DNA of 64,000 bases, taken from the NCBI RefSeq assembly GCF_020166515.1, contig NZ_JAINZT010000009.1:1-64000 (forward strand), in the 5' to 3' direction. The translations under genes were made by a program, and so were the position numbers. Below the pieces are notes generated by a model. It was not told the origin of the DNA, searched no databases, and worked only from the letters and a program-made list of their open reading frames with translations. Below, in pieces: positions 47,030 through 56,289 of the stretch (position 1 is its first letter; each line of letters begins with the position of its first letter). Source of the stretch: Robertkochia flava. GTDB lineage: Bacteria > Bacteroidota > Bacteroidia > Flavobacteriales > Flavobacteriaceae.

Positions 47030-48334
47030 CTATTTCTTTCGAAGGTATACCTGTACAGGAACCCCGTGAAAATCAAAATTCTGGCGAAGTTTGTTTTCCA
47101 GGAATCGTCTGTACGGCTCCCGGACATACTGCGGCAGATTGGCAAAGAAAGCAAACTGCGGGGTGGGAGTAGGCAATTGCGTACAGAATTTGATCTTAAC
47201 GTATTTCCCTTTGTATGCCGGCGGTGGCTGGTGATCAATGATGGGAAGCATCACATCGTTAAGTTTGGATGTGGGGACCCTTTTGGTCTTATTGTTATAA
47301 ACCTCTACCGCAGTTTCTATGGCTTTAAAGATCCGTTGCTTGGTTAAGGCAGATATAAAGATGACAGGCACGTCGGTAAAAGGCTCTATCTGTTTGCGGA
47401 TATGATTCTCAAAATCGCGCATGGTATTGGTTTCCTTATCTACCAGGTCCCATTTATTGATGAGAATAACCACCCCTTTGCGATTGCGCTCTGCAAGCCA
47501 GAAGATATTCAGATCCTGTTTTTCAAAACCTCTCGTAGCATCTACCATCAGCAAAATCACATCGCTGTGCTCAATGGCTCGTACCGATCGCATTACCGTA
47601 TAGAACTCGAGATCTTCCTTTACTTTGGCCTTGCGGCGTATCCCGGCAGTATCCACCAGGTTAAATTCAAATCCGAATCGTTTGTACCTCGTGTCTACGC
47701 TGTCGCGGGTGGTTCCGGCAATATCGGTAACGATATAGCGGTCTTCTCCCAATAGCGCATTGATAAATGAAGATTTACCCGCATTAGGTCTTCCTACCAC
47801 GGCGAACCTCGGCAGATCATCCTGCACTTCCTCCACATCCTCCGGTAGTTTTTCCACCAGGGCATCCATGAGCTCGCCGGTTCCGCTTCCATTGATACTG
47901 GAGATAGTATAGTACTCTCCCAGGCCGAGGGAGTAGAATTCCACAGCATCAGATTCCCTCAAGGCGCTGTCTACCTTATTTACAGCAAGCAAAACAGGTT
48001 TATTCACCTGTCGCAACAATCGGGCAACCTCTTCATCCATCCCGGTAACCCCGGTGGCTACATCCACCACGAATATTATAACATCGGCTTCATCTATAGC
48101 CAGCTCTACCTGCTTATCGATCTCCTGTTCAAAGATGTCATCACTTCCAACCACATATCCTCCTGTATCGATCAGGGAAAACTCCCTTCCATTCCAGTCG
48201 CTTCGTCCATAATGGCGATCCCGGGTCACCCCGCTGATTTCATCCACAATGGCATCCCTGCGCTTGATCATTCGGTTAAACAGCGTGGATTTACCCACAT
48301 TGGGACGTCCTACTATGGCAACGATTCCGCTCAT
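47030..48334 (-). CDS. der: Ribosome biogenesis GTPase Der
   Basis: This essential GTPase with two G domains takes part in 50S subunit assembly. At 434 residues it has normal length. The first G domain begins [19 protein letters not shown], with DTGGY and NKVD. The second begins [20 protein letters not shown], with DTAGI and NKWDLVD. The KH-like C-terminal domain ends VQVYLRKK. It is monocistronic, with a TACCTTTG element 18-25 bp upstream on the minus strand (48353-48360). The 187-bp gap to the outer-membrane gene at 46842 contains nothing obvious. Confidence 0.97.
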   Translation of the reverse strand: MSGIVAIVGRPNVGKSTLFNRMIKRRDAIVDEISGVTRDRHYGRSDWNGREFSLIDTGGYVVGSDDIFEQEIDKQVELAIDEADVIIFVVDVATGVTGMDEEVARLLRQVNKPVLLAVNKVDSALRESDAVEFYSLGLGEYYTISSINGSGTGELMDALVEKLPEDVEEVQDDLPRFAVVGRPNAGKSSFINALLGEDRYIVTDIAGTTRDSVDTRYKRFGFEFNLVDTAGIRRKAKVKEDLEFYTVMRSVRAIEHSDVILLMVDATRGFEKQDLNIFWLAERNRKGVVILINKWDLVDKETNTMRDFENHIRKQIEPFTDVPVIFISALTKQRIFKAIETAVEVYNNKTKRVPTSKLNDVMLPIIDHQPPPAYKGKYVKIKFCTQLPTPTPQFAFFANLPQYVREPYRRFLENKLRQNFDFHGVPVQVYLRKK

Positions 48335-48352
48335 ATCTATTTATTTGGTTGG

Positions 48353-48360
48353 CAAAGGTA
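48353..48360 (-). promoter_or_regulatory. -7 element of der
   Basis: TACCTTTG on the minus strand, 18 bp upstream of the der start codon at 48334, with a CAAA (TTTG) about 23 bp beyond it. Confidence 0.5.
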
Positions 48361-48533
48361 CACACAAAGACTTTAAGTTGAAACAAATAATACTTCTACT
48401 GTTAAAAAGCATTCCGATTCTACACGAAATACCCAAAAACAATCCCTTCCCAAAAAGATGACTTTAATGCGAATTTTATGAATACACATCAAAAATAATG
48501 TATTAATCTGATTACCAATTACTTATGATTTAT

Positions 48534-48541
48534 TAAATTTG
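48534..48541 (+). promoter_or_regulatory. -7 element of the SYLF-domain gene
   Basis: TAAATTTG, matching TAnnTTTG, 40 bp upstream of the ATG at 48582. Confidence 0.5.
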
Positions 48542-48581
48542 GATTCAATAAGAAATCGACTTATCTAAAATTAAAATCATT

Positions 48582-49121
48582 ATGTACAATTCAAAGAAGA
48601 TGTTGCTGGTTCTTTTTATGGGAGTTTTTACCCTCACCGCAATGGGACAAACCACCAAGGACAAAAAGATCATGCTGGATGCAGAAGATGCTAAGAACAC
48701 GCTGATTGCCGAAGATCCGGGCATAGAAGATATGTTTAAAAATTCTGTGGGTTATGTCATTTTCCCGAACGTCGGGAAAGGCGGCCTGGTCGTTGGAGGA
48801 GCCTCCGGCCACGGGGTGGTTTACGAAGGCAATAAACCTATAGGGTCTGCCCAGTTAACCAAGGTGAATATTGGGTTGCAGGCAGGTGCCCAGGCCCTTA
48901 TCGAGGTCATCTTTTTCGAGACACCGAACGAATTGGAAGAATTTAAAAAGGGGAAATTCAAGTTTGATGCCGGCGCCTCGGCGGTGGCCATCCAGGACGG
49001 AGAATCCTATTCTCCCGCCTATTCTGAAGGGGTTGCCGTAGTAACCCATTCCAAAGGTGGATTGATGGCCGACGTTTCTGTTGGAGGGCAAAAGTTTAAA
49101 TACACCCCCTTTGAGCAATAA
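48582..49121 (+). CDS. SYLF (Ysc84-type) lipid-binding domain protein
   Basis: This 179-residue secreted protein has a signal peptide ending TAMGQ. A SYLF domain (PF04366) follows: FKNSVGYVIFPNVGKGGLVVGG, ASGHGVVYEG, LTKVNIGLQAGAQALIEVIFF, and the conserved end VAVVTHSKGGLMADVSVGGQKFKYTP. Relatives bind phosphoinositides or other lipids; in bacteria the role is unclear. The start could also be Met7. The gene converges with era; a GC-rich hairpin CCCGGC / GCCGGG sits in the gap at 49166-49180 and could stop both transcripts. Confidence 0.92.
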   Translation: MYNSKKMLLVLFMGVFTLTAMGQTTKDKKIMLDAEDAKNTLIAEDPGIEDMFKNSVGYVIFPNVGKGGLVVGGASGHGVVYEGNKPIGSAQLTKVNIGLQAGAQALIEVIFFETPNELEEFKKGKFKFDAGASAVAIQDGESYSPAYSEGVAVVTHSKGGLMADVSVGGQKFKYTPFEQ

Positions 49122-49182
49122 AGCATTCAGGAATTTATTTATGAAAGAGAAAAGCGATGATTCCCGGCTCCGGCCGGGTTTA

Positions 49183-50073
49183 TCATTTCTGGTCGTAACC
49201 AAACCTTCGCAACTGCCTTTGATCTGATCTCCAGTTCTTATTTACCTTGACATACATTTCCAGGTGAACCTGTTTTCCAAAGAATTTCTCAAGGTCTTCC
49301 CGGGCCTGAATCCCCACCTTTTTTAAGGCAGCGCCTTTATGACCAATGATTATCCCCTTCTGGGTGTCTCTTTCCACCATGATGACCGACCGGATCCGGA
49401 TGATCTTTTCGTCTTCCAGGAATTCCTCGGTCTCCACTTCCACCGCATAAGGAATTTCCTTTTTATAATTCATCAGGATCTTTTCGCGAATGGTCTCATT
49501 CACAAAAAACCGTTCCGGTTTATCCGTTAACTGATCCTTTGGATAGAACGGTGGCGATTCCGGTAATAATTCCAGTATCCTTGAAAAAACCTCCTGAACA
49601 TTAAAGTTCTCCAGGGCCGAAATAGGATAGATCTCCACTCCGGGCAATTGCTCCTTCCAGTACCCCACCTGTTCCTCCAGGGTTTCCTGGTCTGATTTAT
49701 CGATCTTATTCAGCAACAAAAGCACCGGTACTTTTGTAGACTCCAGCTTTTTAAAGAACGATTCATCTTTTAATGCCTTCTCTCCTACTTCAACCATATA
49801 GAGCAGCACATCGGCATCATCAAAGGCAGACCTTACAAACTCCATCATGGATTTCTGAAGTTCATAGGCCGGTTTGATCACCCCGGGGGTATCGGAGATG
49901 ATCATCTGAAAATCGTCCCCGTTAACGATCCCGAAGATCCGGTGCCGGGTGGTTTGTGCTTTGGAAGTGATGATGGAAAGTTTCTCTCCTACGAAGGCAT
50001 TCATCAGGGTAGACTTTCCAACGTTTGGATTACCAATGATGTTTACAAATCCTGCTCTATGCTGCTTGCTCAT
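49183..50073 (-). CDS. era: GTPase Era
   Basis: This essential GTPase for 16S rRNA processing and 30S assembly has 296 residues. G-domain motifs: [40 protein letters not shown]. The C-terminal KH domain contains RDTQKGIIIGHKGAALKKVG, with the GxxG RNA-binding loop. Its 5' end overlaps the end of the AGCS symporter gene by 17 bp. It is therefore probably translated from the same message, an unusual partner for era. Confidence 0.97.
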   Translation of the reverse strand: MSKQHRAGFVNIIGNPNVGKSTLMNAFVGEKLSIITSKAQTTRHRIFGIVNGDDFQMIISDTPGVIKPAYELQKSMMEFVRSAFDDADVLLYMVEVGEKALKDESFFKKLESTKVPVLLLLNKIDKSDQETLEEQVGYWKEQLPGVEIYPISALENFNVQEVFSRILELLPESPPFYPKDQLTDKPERFFVNETIREKILMNYKKEIPYAVEVETEEFLEDEKIIRIRSVIMVERDTQKGIIIGHKGAALKKVGIQAREDLEKFFGKQVHLEMYVKVNKNWRSDQRQLRRFGYDQK

Positions 50074-51433
50074 GTGTTGTTTTTGTGAAATAGGCCTTCA
50101 TACTGGCATTCAAATGGGGCGCGAGATAAAGAACGGCGATCATATTCGGAATACTCATCACCGCAAAGGCCAGGTCGATCATATTGATCACCAGGTCCAG
50201 GGAGGCTATTGCAGCAAAAATAATACTAATTATATAAATATAGTTGTAGTACCCTCCTATCTTTTTACTGTTACTCAGAAAGGCAAGACATTTGGTACCA
50301 TAATAAGAATAGGTAAATAGCGTGGAAATGGCGAATACCACCACCAGTACCATAAGGAATTCTGCCCCCCAGCCAAACAACGATTTTTCAAAGGCCATCA
50401 GGGTTAAGGCGATACCATTGCTTTCCGTCTCCAAATATACCCCGCTTACAATAATGATCAGGGCCGTTATGGTACAGATAATAATGGTATCTATAAATGG
50501 ACCCAGCATGGCTACCAGGCCTTCCTGTGTGGGTTCATTGGTTTTCGATTGCCCGTGATACATGGGAGCATTACCCACCCCGGACTCACTGGAAAACACG
50601 GCTCTACGAATCCCCAGGAGGATCATCCCCCAGAGTCCGCCTTGTACCATGGTGTTCAGGTTAAAGGCCTCGGTAAAGATCAGTTTAAGCGACGGGAGGA
50701 TCTGGTCAAAGTTAGTCACAATAATGAGCACGGCCGCCAAAAGGTACAGGGCCACCATCCACGGCACCAGGGATGCTGATGCCTTGGCGATATTTTTTAG
50801 TCCGCCAAAGATCACCAGGGAAGTGATCACCACCAGGGTTACCCCGATGATGGCTCTCCATCCGAATTCTCCTATAGCCGCAATATTCTGGTCGGGCTGT
50901 ACTACGGCGATCAGGGTTTCTGTAAGCTGGTTGGTGGTAAAGGCCGGTAACACTCCGATAAGTCCGGCCACCGAGAAGACTACCGCCAGTGGCTTTCCAT
51001 ACTTTCCCATTCCATTGACCATATAATACATAGGTCCTCCTAACACCCCTCCATCGGGATCGGTGGAGCGGAACATGACCGCAAGTCCGCAGGAATAAAA
51101 TTTAATACACATCCCGATCAAAGCCGTCATCCACATCCAGAATACCACCCCGGGTCCTCCGTGGTGAATGGCAATAGCCACCCCGGAGATATTTCCCAAC
51201 CCCACAGTGGCAGCCACAGCAGCAGCCAGGGCCTGGTAATGACTCACATCTCCCGGATCGCCTTTATGGTCATATTTCCCTGCGGTAATCTGCAAGGCAT
51301 GCTTAAAATACCGGTAAGGAGTAAAGCGGGAATAGAACATCAGGAAGATTCCACCTCCAATTACAAAAATAAGCATCAGCCATTCGGCAACTCCAATAAG
51401 CTGGCTGGTAAGGCCTTCCAGAAATTCGATCAT
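50057..51433 (-). CDS. AGCS-family sodium:alanine/glycine symporter
   Basis: This 458-residue inner-membrane symporter has about ten membrane segments. AGCS motifs include AAAVAATVGLGNISGVAIAI near the N-terminus, GPGVVFWMWMTALIGM, MYYMVNGMGKYGKPLAVVFS and AVFSSESGVGNAPMYHG. The family moves alanine or glycine with sodium. The gene lies directly upstream of and overlaps era. The start ATG is preceded by a gap of 141 bp containing the divergent tRNA promoter. Confidence 0.93.
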   Translation of the reverse strand: MIEFLEGLTSQLIGVAEWLMLIFVIGGGIFLMFYSRFTPYRYFKHALQITAGKYDHKGDPGDVSHYQALAAAVAATVGLGNISGVAIAIHHGGPGVVFWMWMTALIGMCIKFYSCGLAVMFRSTDPDGGVLGGPMYYMVNGMGKYGKPLAVVFSVAGLIGVLPAFTTNQLTETLIAVVQPDQNIAAIGEFGWRAIIGVTLVVITSLVIFGGLKNIAKASASLVPWMVALYLLAAVLIIVTNFDQILPSLKLIFTEAFNLNTMVQGGLWGMILLGIRRAVFSSESGVGNAPMYHGQSKTNEPTQEGLVAMLGPFIDTIIICTITALIIIVSGVYLETESNGIALTLMAFEKSLFGWGAEFLMVLVVVFAISTLFTYSYYGTKCLAFLSNSKKIGGYYNYIYIISIIFAAIASLDLVINMIDLAFAVMSIPNMIAVLYLAPHLNASMKAYFTKTTHEQAA

Positions 51434-51533
51434 AATTCATTCAAAGTTTTGAGGTAAAAAACCGGGTTACGGTGGGTTAAAATAGTCAATTTAAGAGAAA
51501 ATAAGGCCCCCCAAAAAAAAATTACAGGAGCAC

Positions 51534-51563
51534 TTGCACGTTCTAAAAATGGTTGTATATTTG
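51534..51563 (+). promoter_or_regulatory. Promoter of the initiator tRNA gene
   Basis: TTG at 51534-51536, 19 bp, then TATATTTG at 51556-51563. A near-perfect Bacteroidota promoter, 11 bp before the tRNA 5' end. Confidence 0.8.
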
Positions 51564-51574
51564 CAGTCCAAGAT

Positions 51575-51647
<73 letters not shown>

Positions 51648-51652
51648 CTACC

Positions 51653-51683
51653 AAAACCGGTTTCGAAAGAAACCGGTTTTTTT
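51653..51683 (+). terminator. tRNA-fMet terminator
   Basis: AAACCGGTTTC / GAAACCGGTTT stem with a GAAA tetraloop, followed by a T run, six bases after the tRNA 3' end. Confidence 0.9.
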
Positions 51684-51723
51684 ATGCCCGAAAGACGGCG
51701 AAACTTGTTTCAGCCGGATGGCG

Positions 51724-52310
51724 GGCATAAAAAAACCAGGTCTTGCGCAGCAAGCCCCGGTTTTGGGAGTAAAGCCACCCCACTTTGGTCCAACGACCGA
51801 GGGAAACGAGGGAGTTAATCCAGCAAGCAACCCCTTCCGTCAACGCCAATGGCGGTGCCACCTTCCCCTGACCTGGGGAAGGAACCCATTCTGATTATCC
51901 TGATCAATACTTGCTTGAGCGAAACGGCAGGGCATAAAAAAACCAGGCCGTGCGCAGCAAGCCCCGGTTTTGGGAGTAAAGCTCCCCCCAAAGGTCCAAC
52001 GACCGAGTGCAACGAGGGAGTTAATCCAGCCAGCAACCCCTTCCGTCAACGCCAATGGCGTTGCCACCTTCCCCTGACCAGGGGAAGGAACCCCATTCTG
52101 ATTATCCTGATCATTACCTGCTTGAGCGAAACGGTAGGGCATAAAAAAACCAGGCCTTGCGCAGCAAGCCCCAGTTTTGGGAGTAAGGCCACCTCCACTC
52201 TGGTCCAACGACCGAGGGAAACGAGGGAGTTAATCCAGCAAGCAACCCCTTCCGTCAACGCCAATGGCGGTGCCACCTTCCCCTGGTCAGAGAAGGAGCC
52301 ATTTCTAAAT
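51724..52310. repeat. 207-bp tandem repeat, about 2.8 copies
   Basis: Copies begin with GGCATAAAAAAACCAGG at 51724, 51931 and 52139, a spacing of 207 and 208 bp. Each unit holds TTGCGCAGCAAGCCC, GGTCCAACGACCGAG, GAGGGAGTTAATCCAGC, CTTCCGTCAACGCCAATGGC and a stem-loop with CCTTCCCC / GGGGAAGG (in copy 2 a perfect 10-bp stem, CCTTCCCCTG / CAGGGGAAGG). A diverged single copy lies at 53505-53615. Open frames on either strand through the unit are repeat translations, not genes. Confidence 0.9.
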
Positions 52311-52455
52311 CTTAAATAAATGCAGTAAATAAAGACCGCGCCAGTATTGGGAATACGGGTGTATGGACCTAAGCCAGTCCACGCAGTCAGCAAGCCCCCA
52401 TATCAGACCCACGACATTAGCTACAACAGATTCTTTTGCTTAGACAAGAAATGGT

Positions 52456-53187
52456 TTAGTTATAAAAATAGTTTATTGTCCCAGTTCCCGCTTGGGTTCG
52501 GTAATTACACTCAATGGGATAACCATCTTCATCATAAATGTAATTCGCCTGCATGATCAGAACATCATCCTTTATAATCAAAACAGGATTATGCTTAAGA
52601 AAAAAGGGCATATCGGTGTAGGATGTAAGGTCAACATTGAAATCTATCTTGTAGGAATCCCAAAAAGCCCAGAATGGATTTTTTTTATTATCGAGTCTTA
52701 CATAATACATGGTTCTAGTTCCGTCATTAAACAAATACTGAATTGTCAACTGATCTTCAACAGACCAATGATAAAAGATAGCTCCCTTATCCTCCCCGTT
52801 TTCCATTATCCTTAAGCGGGCTTCCTTTTCAGAAGTATACTGGTTAAAGTCATAGTCTTTCGTTATTTCTTTGAGTCCATCATTTATAACCATACTTGTT
52901 ACGTTCTCAAAAGGGGTATTATAACTTATTTCCACCCCTCTTTCTGTATCAATAGCCCCTATGATATTGTAACTATCTTCCTCATAAATGAATTCATAAA
53001 AACTATTGTTATCGGCAAATACACTAAGACCCCTACTATAACCGAAAGAAAGCAGACTTTCCCCATCATTTTCGATTACGGTGTTTAGTAATTTATGTTG
53101 CTCGGGATAATTCTCATCATCATTAGAACAGGAAGTAAACAAAGTTGCTGCTAACAGAATAGAAGCAAAATGTATAGACTTTTTCAT
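52456..53187 (-). CDS. Hypothetical lipoprotein
   Basis: This 243-residue protein begins with a lipoprotein signal (lipobox FTSC, Cys20) followed by SNDDENYPE, a typical Bacteroidota surface-lipoprotein acidic start. The remainder has short strand-like stretches (SLLSFGYSRGLSVFADN, FYEFIYEEDSYNIIGAIDTE, MQANYIYDEDGYPIECNYRT) of the kind seen in DUF4595/RHS-like 'text output' proteins. I do not recognise a specific family. Codon use is AT-richer than in the housekeeping genes to the left. It is isolated between two repeat regions, which suggests an accessory gene. Confidence 0.7.
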   Translation of the reverse strand: MKKSIHFASILLAATLFTSCSNDDENYPEQHKLLNTVIENDGESLLSFGYSRGLSVFADNNSFYEFIYEEDSYNIIGAIDTERGVEISYNTPFENVTSMVINDGLKEITKDYDFNQYTSEKEARLRIMENGEDKGAIFYHWSVEDQLTIQYLFNDGTRTMYYVRLDNKKNPFWAFWDSYKIDFNVDLTSYTDMPFFLKHNPVLIIKDDVLIMQANYIYDEDGYPIECNYRTQAGTGTINYFYN

Positions 53188-53384
53188 CAGAACATTGGTT
53201 TAGATTGATGCGCCTAAAGTAGAATATTTTCTATTTTAAAAAGGTTAAAACTTGTTAATTAGTAAAATTTAACTTTCAGATTTTCATATGGATTGCCGCC
53301 TATGCGTAAAGCAATACCCGGTTTTTGGCCCAGACAGTTCGCCACATCCCTCCCTGCTTACAGGCGATATGACAGACAGGTGCG

Positions 53385-53625
53385 GGGTGCCGGGGAATCA
53401 GTTTGAGTTGGAGTTGGAGTTTGAGCTTGTCTGCCTGTGCGAAGCACGGTAGGTTGGAGTTTGAGTACTAGGTCCGGAAATTCAATTGGCAAAAAAGCAT
53501 AACTGATTTTGGGAGTAAAGCCCCCCTTTCCGGTCCAACGACTGAACGCAGTGAAGGAGTTCATCCTGCCCGCAACCCCTTCCGTCAACGCCAATGGCGT
53601 TGGTACCTTCCCCCTGATTCTTATT
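53385..53625. repeat. Repeat mosaic: TTGAG/TTGGAG microsatellite, partial core and single 207-bp-type unit
   Basis: AGTTTGAGTTGGAGTTGGAG (53399-53420) leads into a shortened core (53426-53453, missing the middle module, ending GAAGCACGGTAGG), then TTGGAGTTTGAG. From 53505 a diverged copy of the tRNA-adjacent unit follows (GGTCCAACGACTGA, CTTCCGTCAACGCCAATGGC). The rest of the gap 53188-53707 is AT-rich and shows no gene. Confidence 0.8.
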
Positions 53626-53707
53626 GTACAGATAGGAGAAGTTATGCTCTTGAAGTCTTAATTTCGTCTCGGCAAGCTCAAATACGCCGTCTACATTCGT
53701 AACACGA

Positions 53708-54715
53708 TCACATTAAAAACCCATTCTCATCCACCACAGGTCCGGGAATGTCGGAGTCGTCGATCATTTCCCGAAGATCGATCTCAATACCTCTGGCAAT
53801 AGTGGTGATGGGCACGTCGTTATAAGAGCCTTCAAAAGGATTCTCGGAATAATCTCCAATTTTCTCCATCAGGAAAAATACCCAGATCAGCAAAGCGGAG
53901 AGCAGGGGCGCGAGCCACCGTACCCAATTTTCGTAGGATTCAAAAATATCGTTCATTCCAAGAGGAACCATGGCACAAAAAACAAAAGTTAACCACAGGG
54001 CAGTTGAAGCATATTGTCGTGGAAGTGGAAAGTTCTTTATTCTCTCCGACTTTCCCTGATCGGTATAAAAACTTGTAATATGATGATGAAACTCCATGTG
54101 CCGAAAGTCTTCAAAATACCCCTGGTCTCTTAATATTTGAAGTCTCACAGACTGATTTAACAGGATCTGGGTCGCTATATTGGTCTTAGAAGCCAGCTGT
54201 TCTATTTCTGCGTCGGGCAGATAGCCTTTTAATTCCGTCAAAATAGATTCGGCAACCTGTTCCGGTGCGACAGGCAGCGAATTACTCTTAACCCGTTCAT
54301 TCCTATGCTCCCACGGTTTTCCCACCCTGAGTTGATGTCGGAGGGCTGTCAACCAGCCAATATGCCGGTAAAGCAGTTCCTTTTTAATCTGATGATCATT
54401 CTCTCCCTTTACAAATGCCACAACCCCCGCTCCGAAGGAACGACTGCTGTTCACGATCGCACCCCATATTTTACGAGCTTCCCATGTTCGGTCGTAAGAA
54501 CTGTTGTTCTTAAAGCCCAGATAAAAGGCCACCGCAACACCAACCACACTTATAGGCTGCCATGGTATGGAGAATTTAATATCCAAAAGGTACTGTAAAA
54601 TATAAACGGAAATGGAATAAATAAATCCGGTAAAAAAGGCTTTTTTTGACCAGAGAAAGGTCATCCAGAACCCATAATTTCTTTTTGTATACATATTGTA
54701 ATAATTGGAGATCAA
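53708..54715 (-). CDS. Bestrophin-family channel protein
   Basis: This 335-residue membrane protein of the bestrophin/RFP-TM family (PF01062; UPF0187) starts YNMYTKRNYGFWMTFLWSKK. It has the family stretches VAFYLGFKNNSSYDRTWEARKIWGAIVNSSR, LTALRHQLRV, and ALWLTFVFCAMVPLGM. Near the C-terminus NPFEGSYNDVPITTIARGIEIDLREM is the conserved bestrophin end. Bacterial homologues form pentameric channels; Klebsiella KpBest conducts cations rather than chloride. Met1 or Met8 could be the start. It is monocistronic and lies between two repeat-filled spacers. Confidence 0.92.
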   Translation of the reverse strand: MISNYYNMYTKRNYGFWMTFLWSKKAFFTGFIYSISVYILQYLLDIKFSIPWQPISVVGVAVAFYLGFKNNSSYDRTWEARKIWGAIVNSSRSFGAGVVAFVKGENDHQIKKELLYRHIGWLTALRHQLRVGKPWEHRNERVKSNSLPVAPEQVAESILTELKGYLPDAEIEQLASKTNIATQILLNQSVRLQILRDQGYFEDFRHMEFHHHITSFYTDQGKSERIKNFPLPRQYASTALWLTFVFCAMVPLGMNDIFESYENWVRWLAPLLSALLIWVFFLMEKIGDYSENPFEGSYNDVPITTIARGIEIDLREMIDDSDIPGPVVDENGFLM

Positions 54716-55061
54716 CTTTAAAAGGACACCATAAATCCAGTGATTTTCCTTTTAATGCCGGAATTCAATTACAATTTAAATCATTTTTATCATTTATTCT
54801 CTTAGTGCTATATGGCGGTTTTATTCTTACTTAAAAGCCGAATAAAACCAGGGCTAAACAGTCAACTAAGGTTTCATCGAGGTTGGGCTGATTTCCCAAC
54901 AGGATTCAAGGATAACAGACCCTTCTTTTTCTATTTTCTTATTTATTGCTCTTGAACCTTTATGGTTTTACTTTAAGCATTGGAATTGTGAATCCATGAC
55001 ATCTCAAAATCTACCTTAGCACCAATAAGGGACATAAAAAAGTCGGCGACTGATATATCAG

Positions 55062-55215
55062 GGTTGGGAGTGGCAGCGCCCCGCCCGACCCCTCCTCAGG
55101 ATGCGCCGAGCAAAGCGAGGCAATCCAGGGGGGATCAGTTTGAGTTTGAGGTTGAGTTTGAGCTTGCCATCCCTCACGGGAGGAAATCCTGCCTGTGCGA
55201 AGCACGGTAGGTTGG
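55062..55215. repeat. Dispersed repeat: TTGAG microsatellite with full core
   Basis: CAGTTTGAGTTTGAGGTTGAG (55136-55160 region) leads into the full core at 55163-55211, followed by TTGGAGCTTAAGG. Upstream, 55085-55135 shows GCGCCGAGCAAAGCGAGGCA, loosely like the GACCGAG..ACGAGG piece of the tRNA-adjacent unit. The rest of the ~840-bp gap (54716-55553) is AT-rich and shows no gene. Confidence 0.8.
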
Positions 55216-55553
55216 AGCTTAAGGACTAGTTCGGGAATTTCAATTAACAAAAAAGCGTAACCGGTTTATAGAGTAAAGCTATAACCCTTGGTCCGCCGAG
55301 AAAGGCGAAGCTATTCAGCTTCCTCACAAATCAACTCCACGGGATAATGGAAGAGCGAAGCGAATTTTATAATCCTGCTAAAACAAATTCCAATTTTCAA
55401 ATCCAAACTTCGAAAGAGTAAAGAAGCACAGAGGCAAACTTGCTTTTAAAATTACCCGTATGCCTGTAGACAGGATCGTACCGCTTAAAAATCATAAAAT
55501 TATTGTTTTTCGATAATTATTTATACTTTTACAATAATTATATATCATTACTT

Positions 55554-56075
55554 ATGAATAACAGGACTTTAAAAACAGCCATTTACGTCATCCGTTTATT
55601 ACAGCTCGGATACCTGCTGATGGTCATTCTAATGCTTTATCTTCTCCTTGCTACTTATTTTAACTGGACCTACCCGGAAATGGTTTTTAATCATCTTCCT
55701 CACTGGTTTACCATAGATTTCGGAGAAAACGAGATCTTCCAAAGTTCATTTAACCAGGTTTATTATGCCGTTCAGGGCACTGTCCTGGCCACCTTAATTC
55801 TGTTATCGTTAGAGGCCCTGATTCAGATCATATACTCCATAAGAAGCTTAACTGCGTTTAAGTCAGATTCGATTATAAAGTTCAGAAGAATCGGAGTGTA
55901 TACCTTCCTATGTTTTCTTATCACCCTGGTAAAACCACAATATGTTGAACAGGTCTTCTCCCTTAAAATATCCTTCGAATTTCAATACCTGCTTTTTGCT
56001 TGTGTAGCACTCATGCTGGCAGAAGTCTTTAAGGAAGGAAATAATTTATGGGAAGAAAATCAATTAACCATTTAA
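55554..56075 (+). CDS. DUF2975-type integral membrane protein
   Basis: I start this at ATG 55554 (MNNRTLKTAIYVIRLLQ), giving 173 residues. The open frame extends 17 codons upstream through AT-rich promoter DNA and is unlikely to be translated. Four membrane segments are visible: LLQLGYLLMVILMLYLLLATYF, VLATLILLSLEALIQIIYS, VYTFLCFLITLV and YLLFACVALMLAEVF. This is the DUF2975 pattern. DUF2975 genes are commonly followed by a small Cro/CI-type regulator, as here (3 bp gap), suggesting a membrane-sensor and regulator unit. The ligand is unknown. Confidence 0.85.
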   Translation: MNNRTLKTAIYVIRLLQLGYLLMVILMLYLLLATYFNWTYPEMVFNHLPHWFTIDFGENEIFQSSFNQVYYAVQGTVLATLILLSLEALIQIIYSIRSLTAFKSDSIIKFRRIGVYTFLCFLITLVKPQYVEQVFSLKISFEFQYLLFACVALMLAEVFKEGNNLWEENQLTI

Positions 56076-56078
56076 GCC

Positions 56079-56285
56079 ATGCCAATAGTAGTTAACCTTG
56101 ACGTGATAATGGCCAAGCGTAAAATGAGGTCAAAAGACCTTGCCGAAGCCTTAGGAATAACCGAAGCTAACTTATCGATATTAAAGACCGGAAAAGCAAA
56201 GGCGATCAGGTTTTCAACCCTGGAAAGCATATGTGATATCCTGAATTGTCAACCTGGAGATATTTTAGAATATAATAAAAAGTAA
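56079..56285 (+). CDS. Cro/CI-type HTH regulator (YozG-like)
   Basis: A 68-residue single-domain repressor-type HTH: VVNLDVIMAKRKMRSKDLAEALGITEANLSILKTGKAKAIRFSTLESICDILNCQPGDILEY. This is the short XRE form that travels with DUF2975 membrane proteins. It has no sensor domain of its own. It lies 3 bp after the DUF2975 gene and 4 bp before a lipoprotein gene, so the three form an operon. It probably regulates this operon, with the membrane protein as partner; this is by analogy, not shown by the sequence. Confidence 0.92.
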   Translation: MPIVVNLDVIMAKRKMRSKDLAEALGITEANLSILKTGKAKAIRFSTLESICDILNCQPGDILEYNKK

Positions 56286-56289
56286 AATC

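Noticed and set aside
51648-52393. Open frames of 60-156 residues across the tRNA-downstream repeat
   Set aside because: They follow the 207-bp period in both strands and contain repeat-derived peptides; no independent start or homology.
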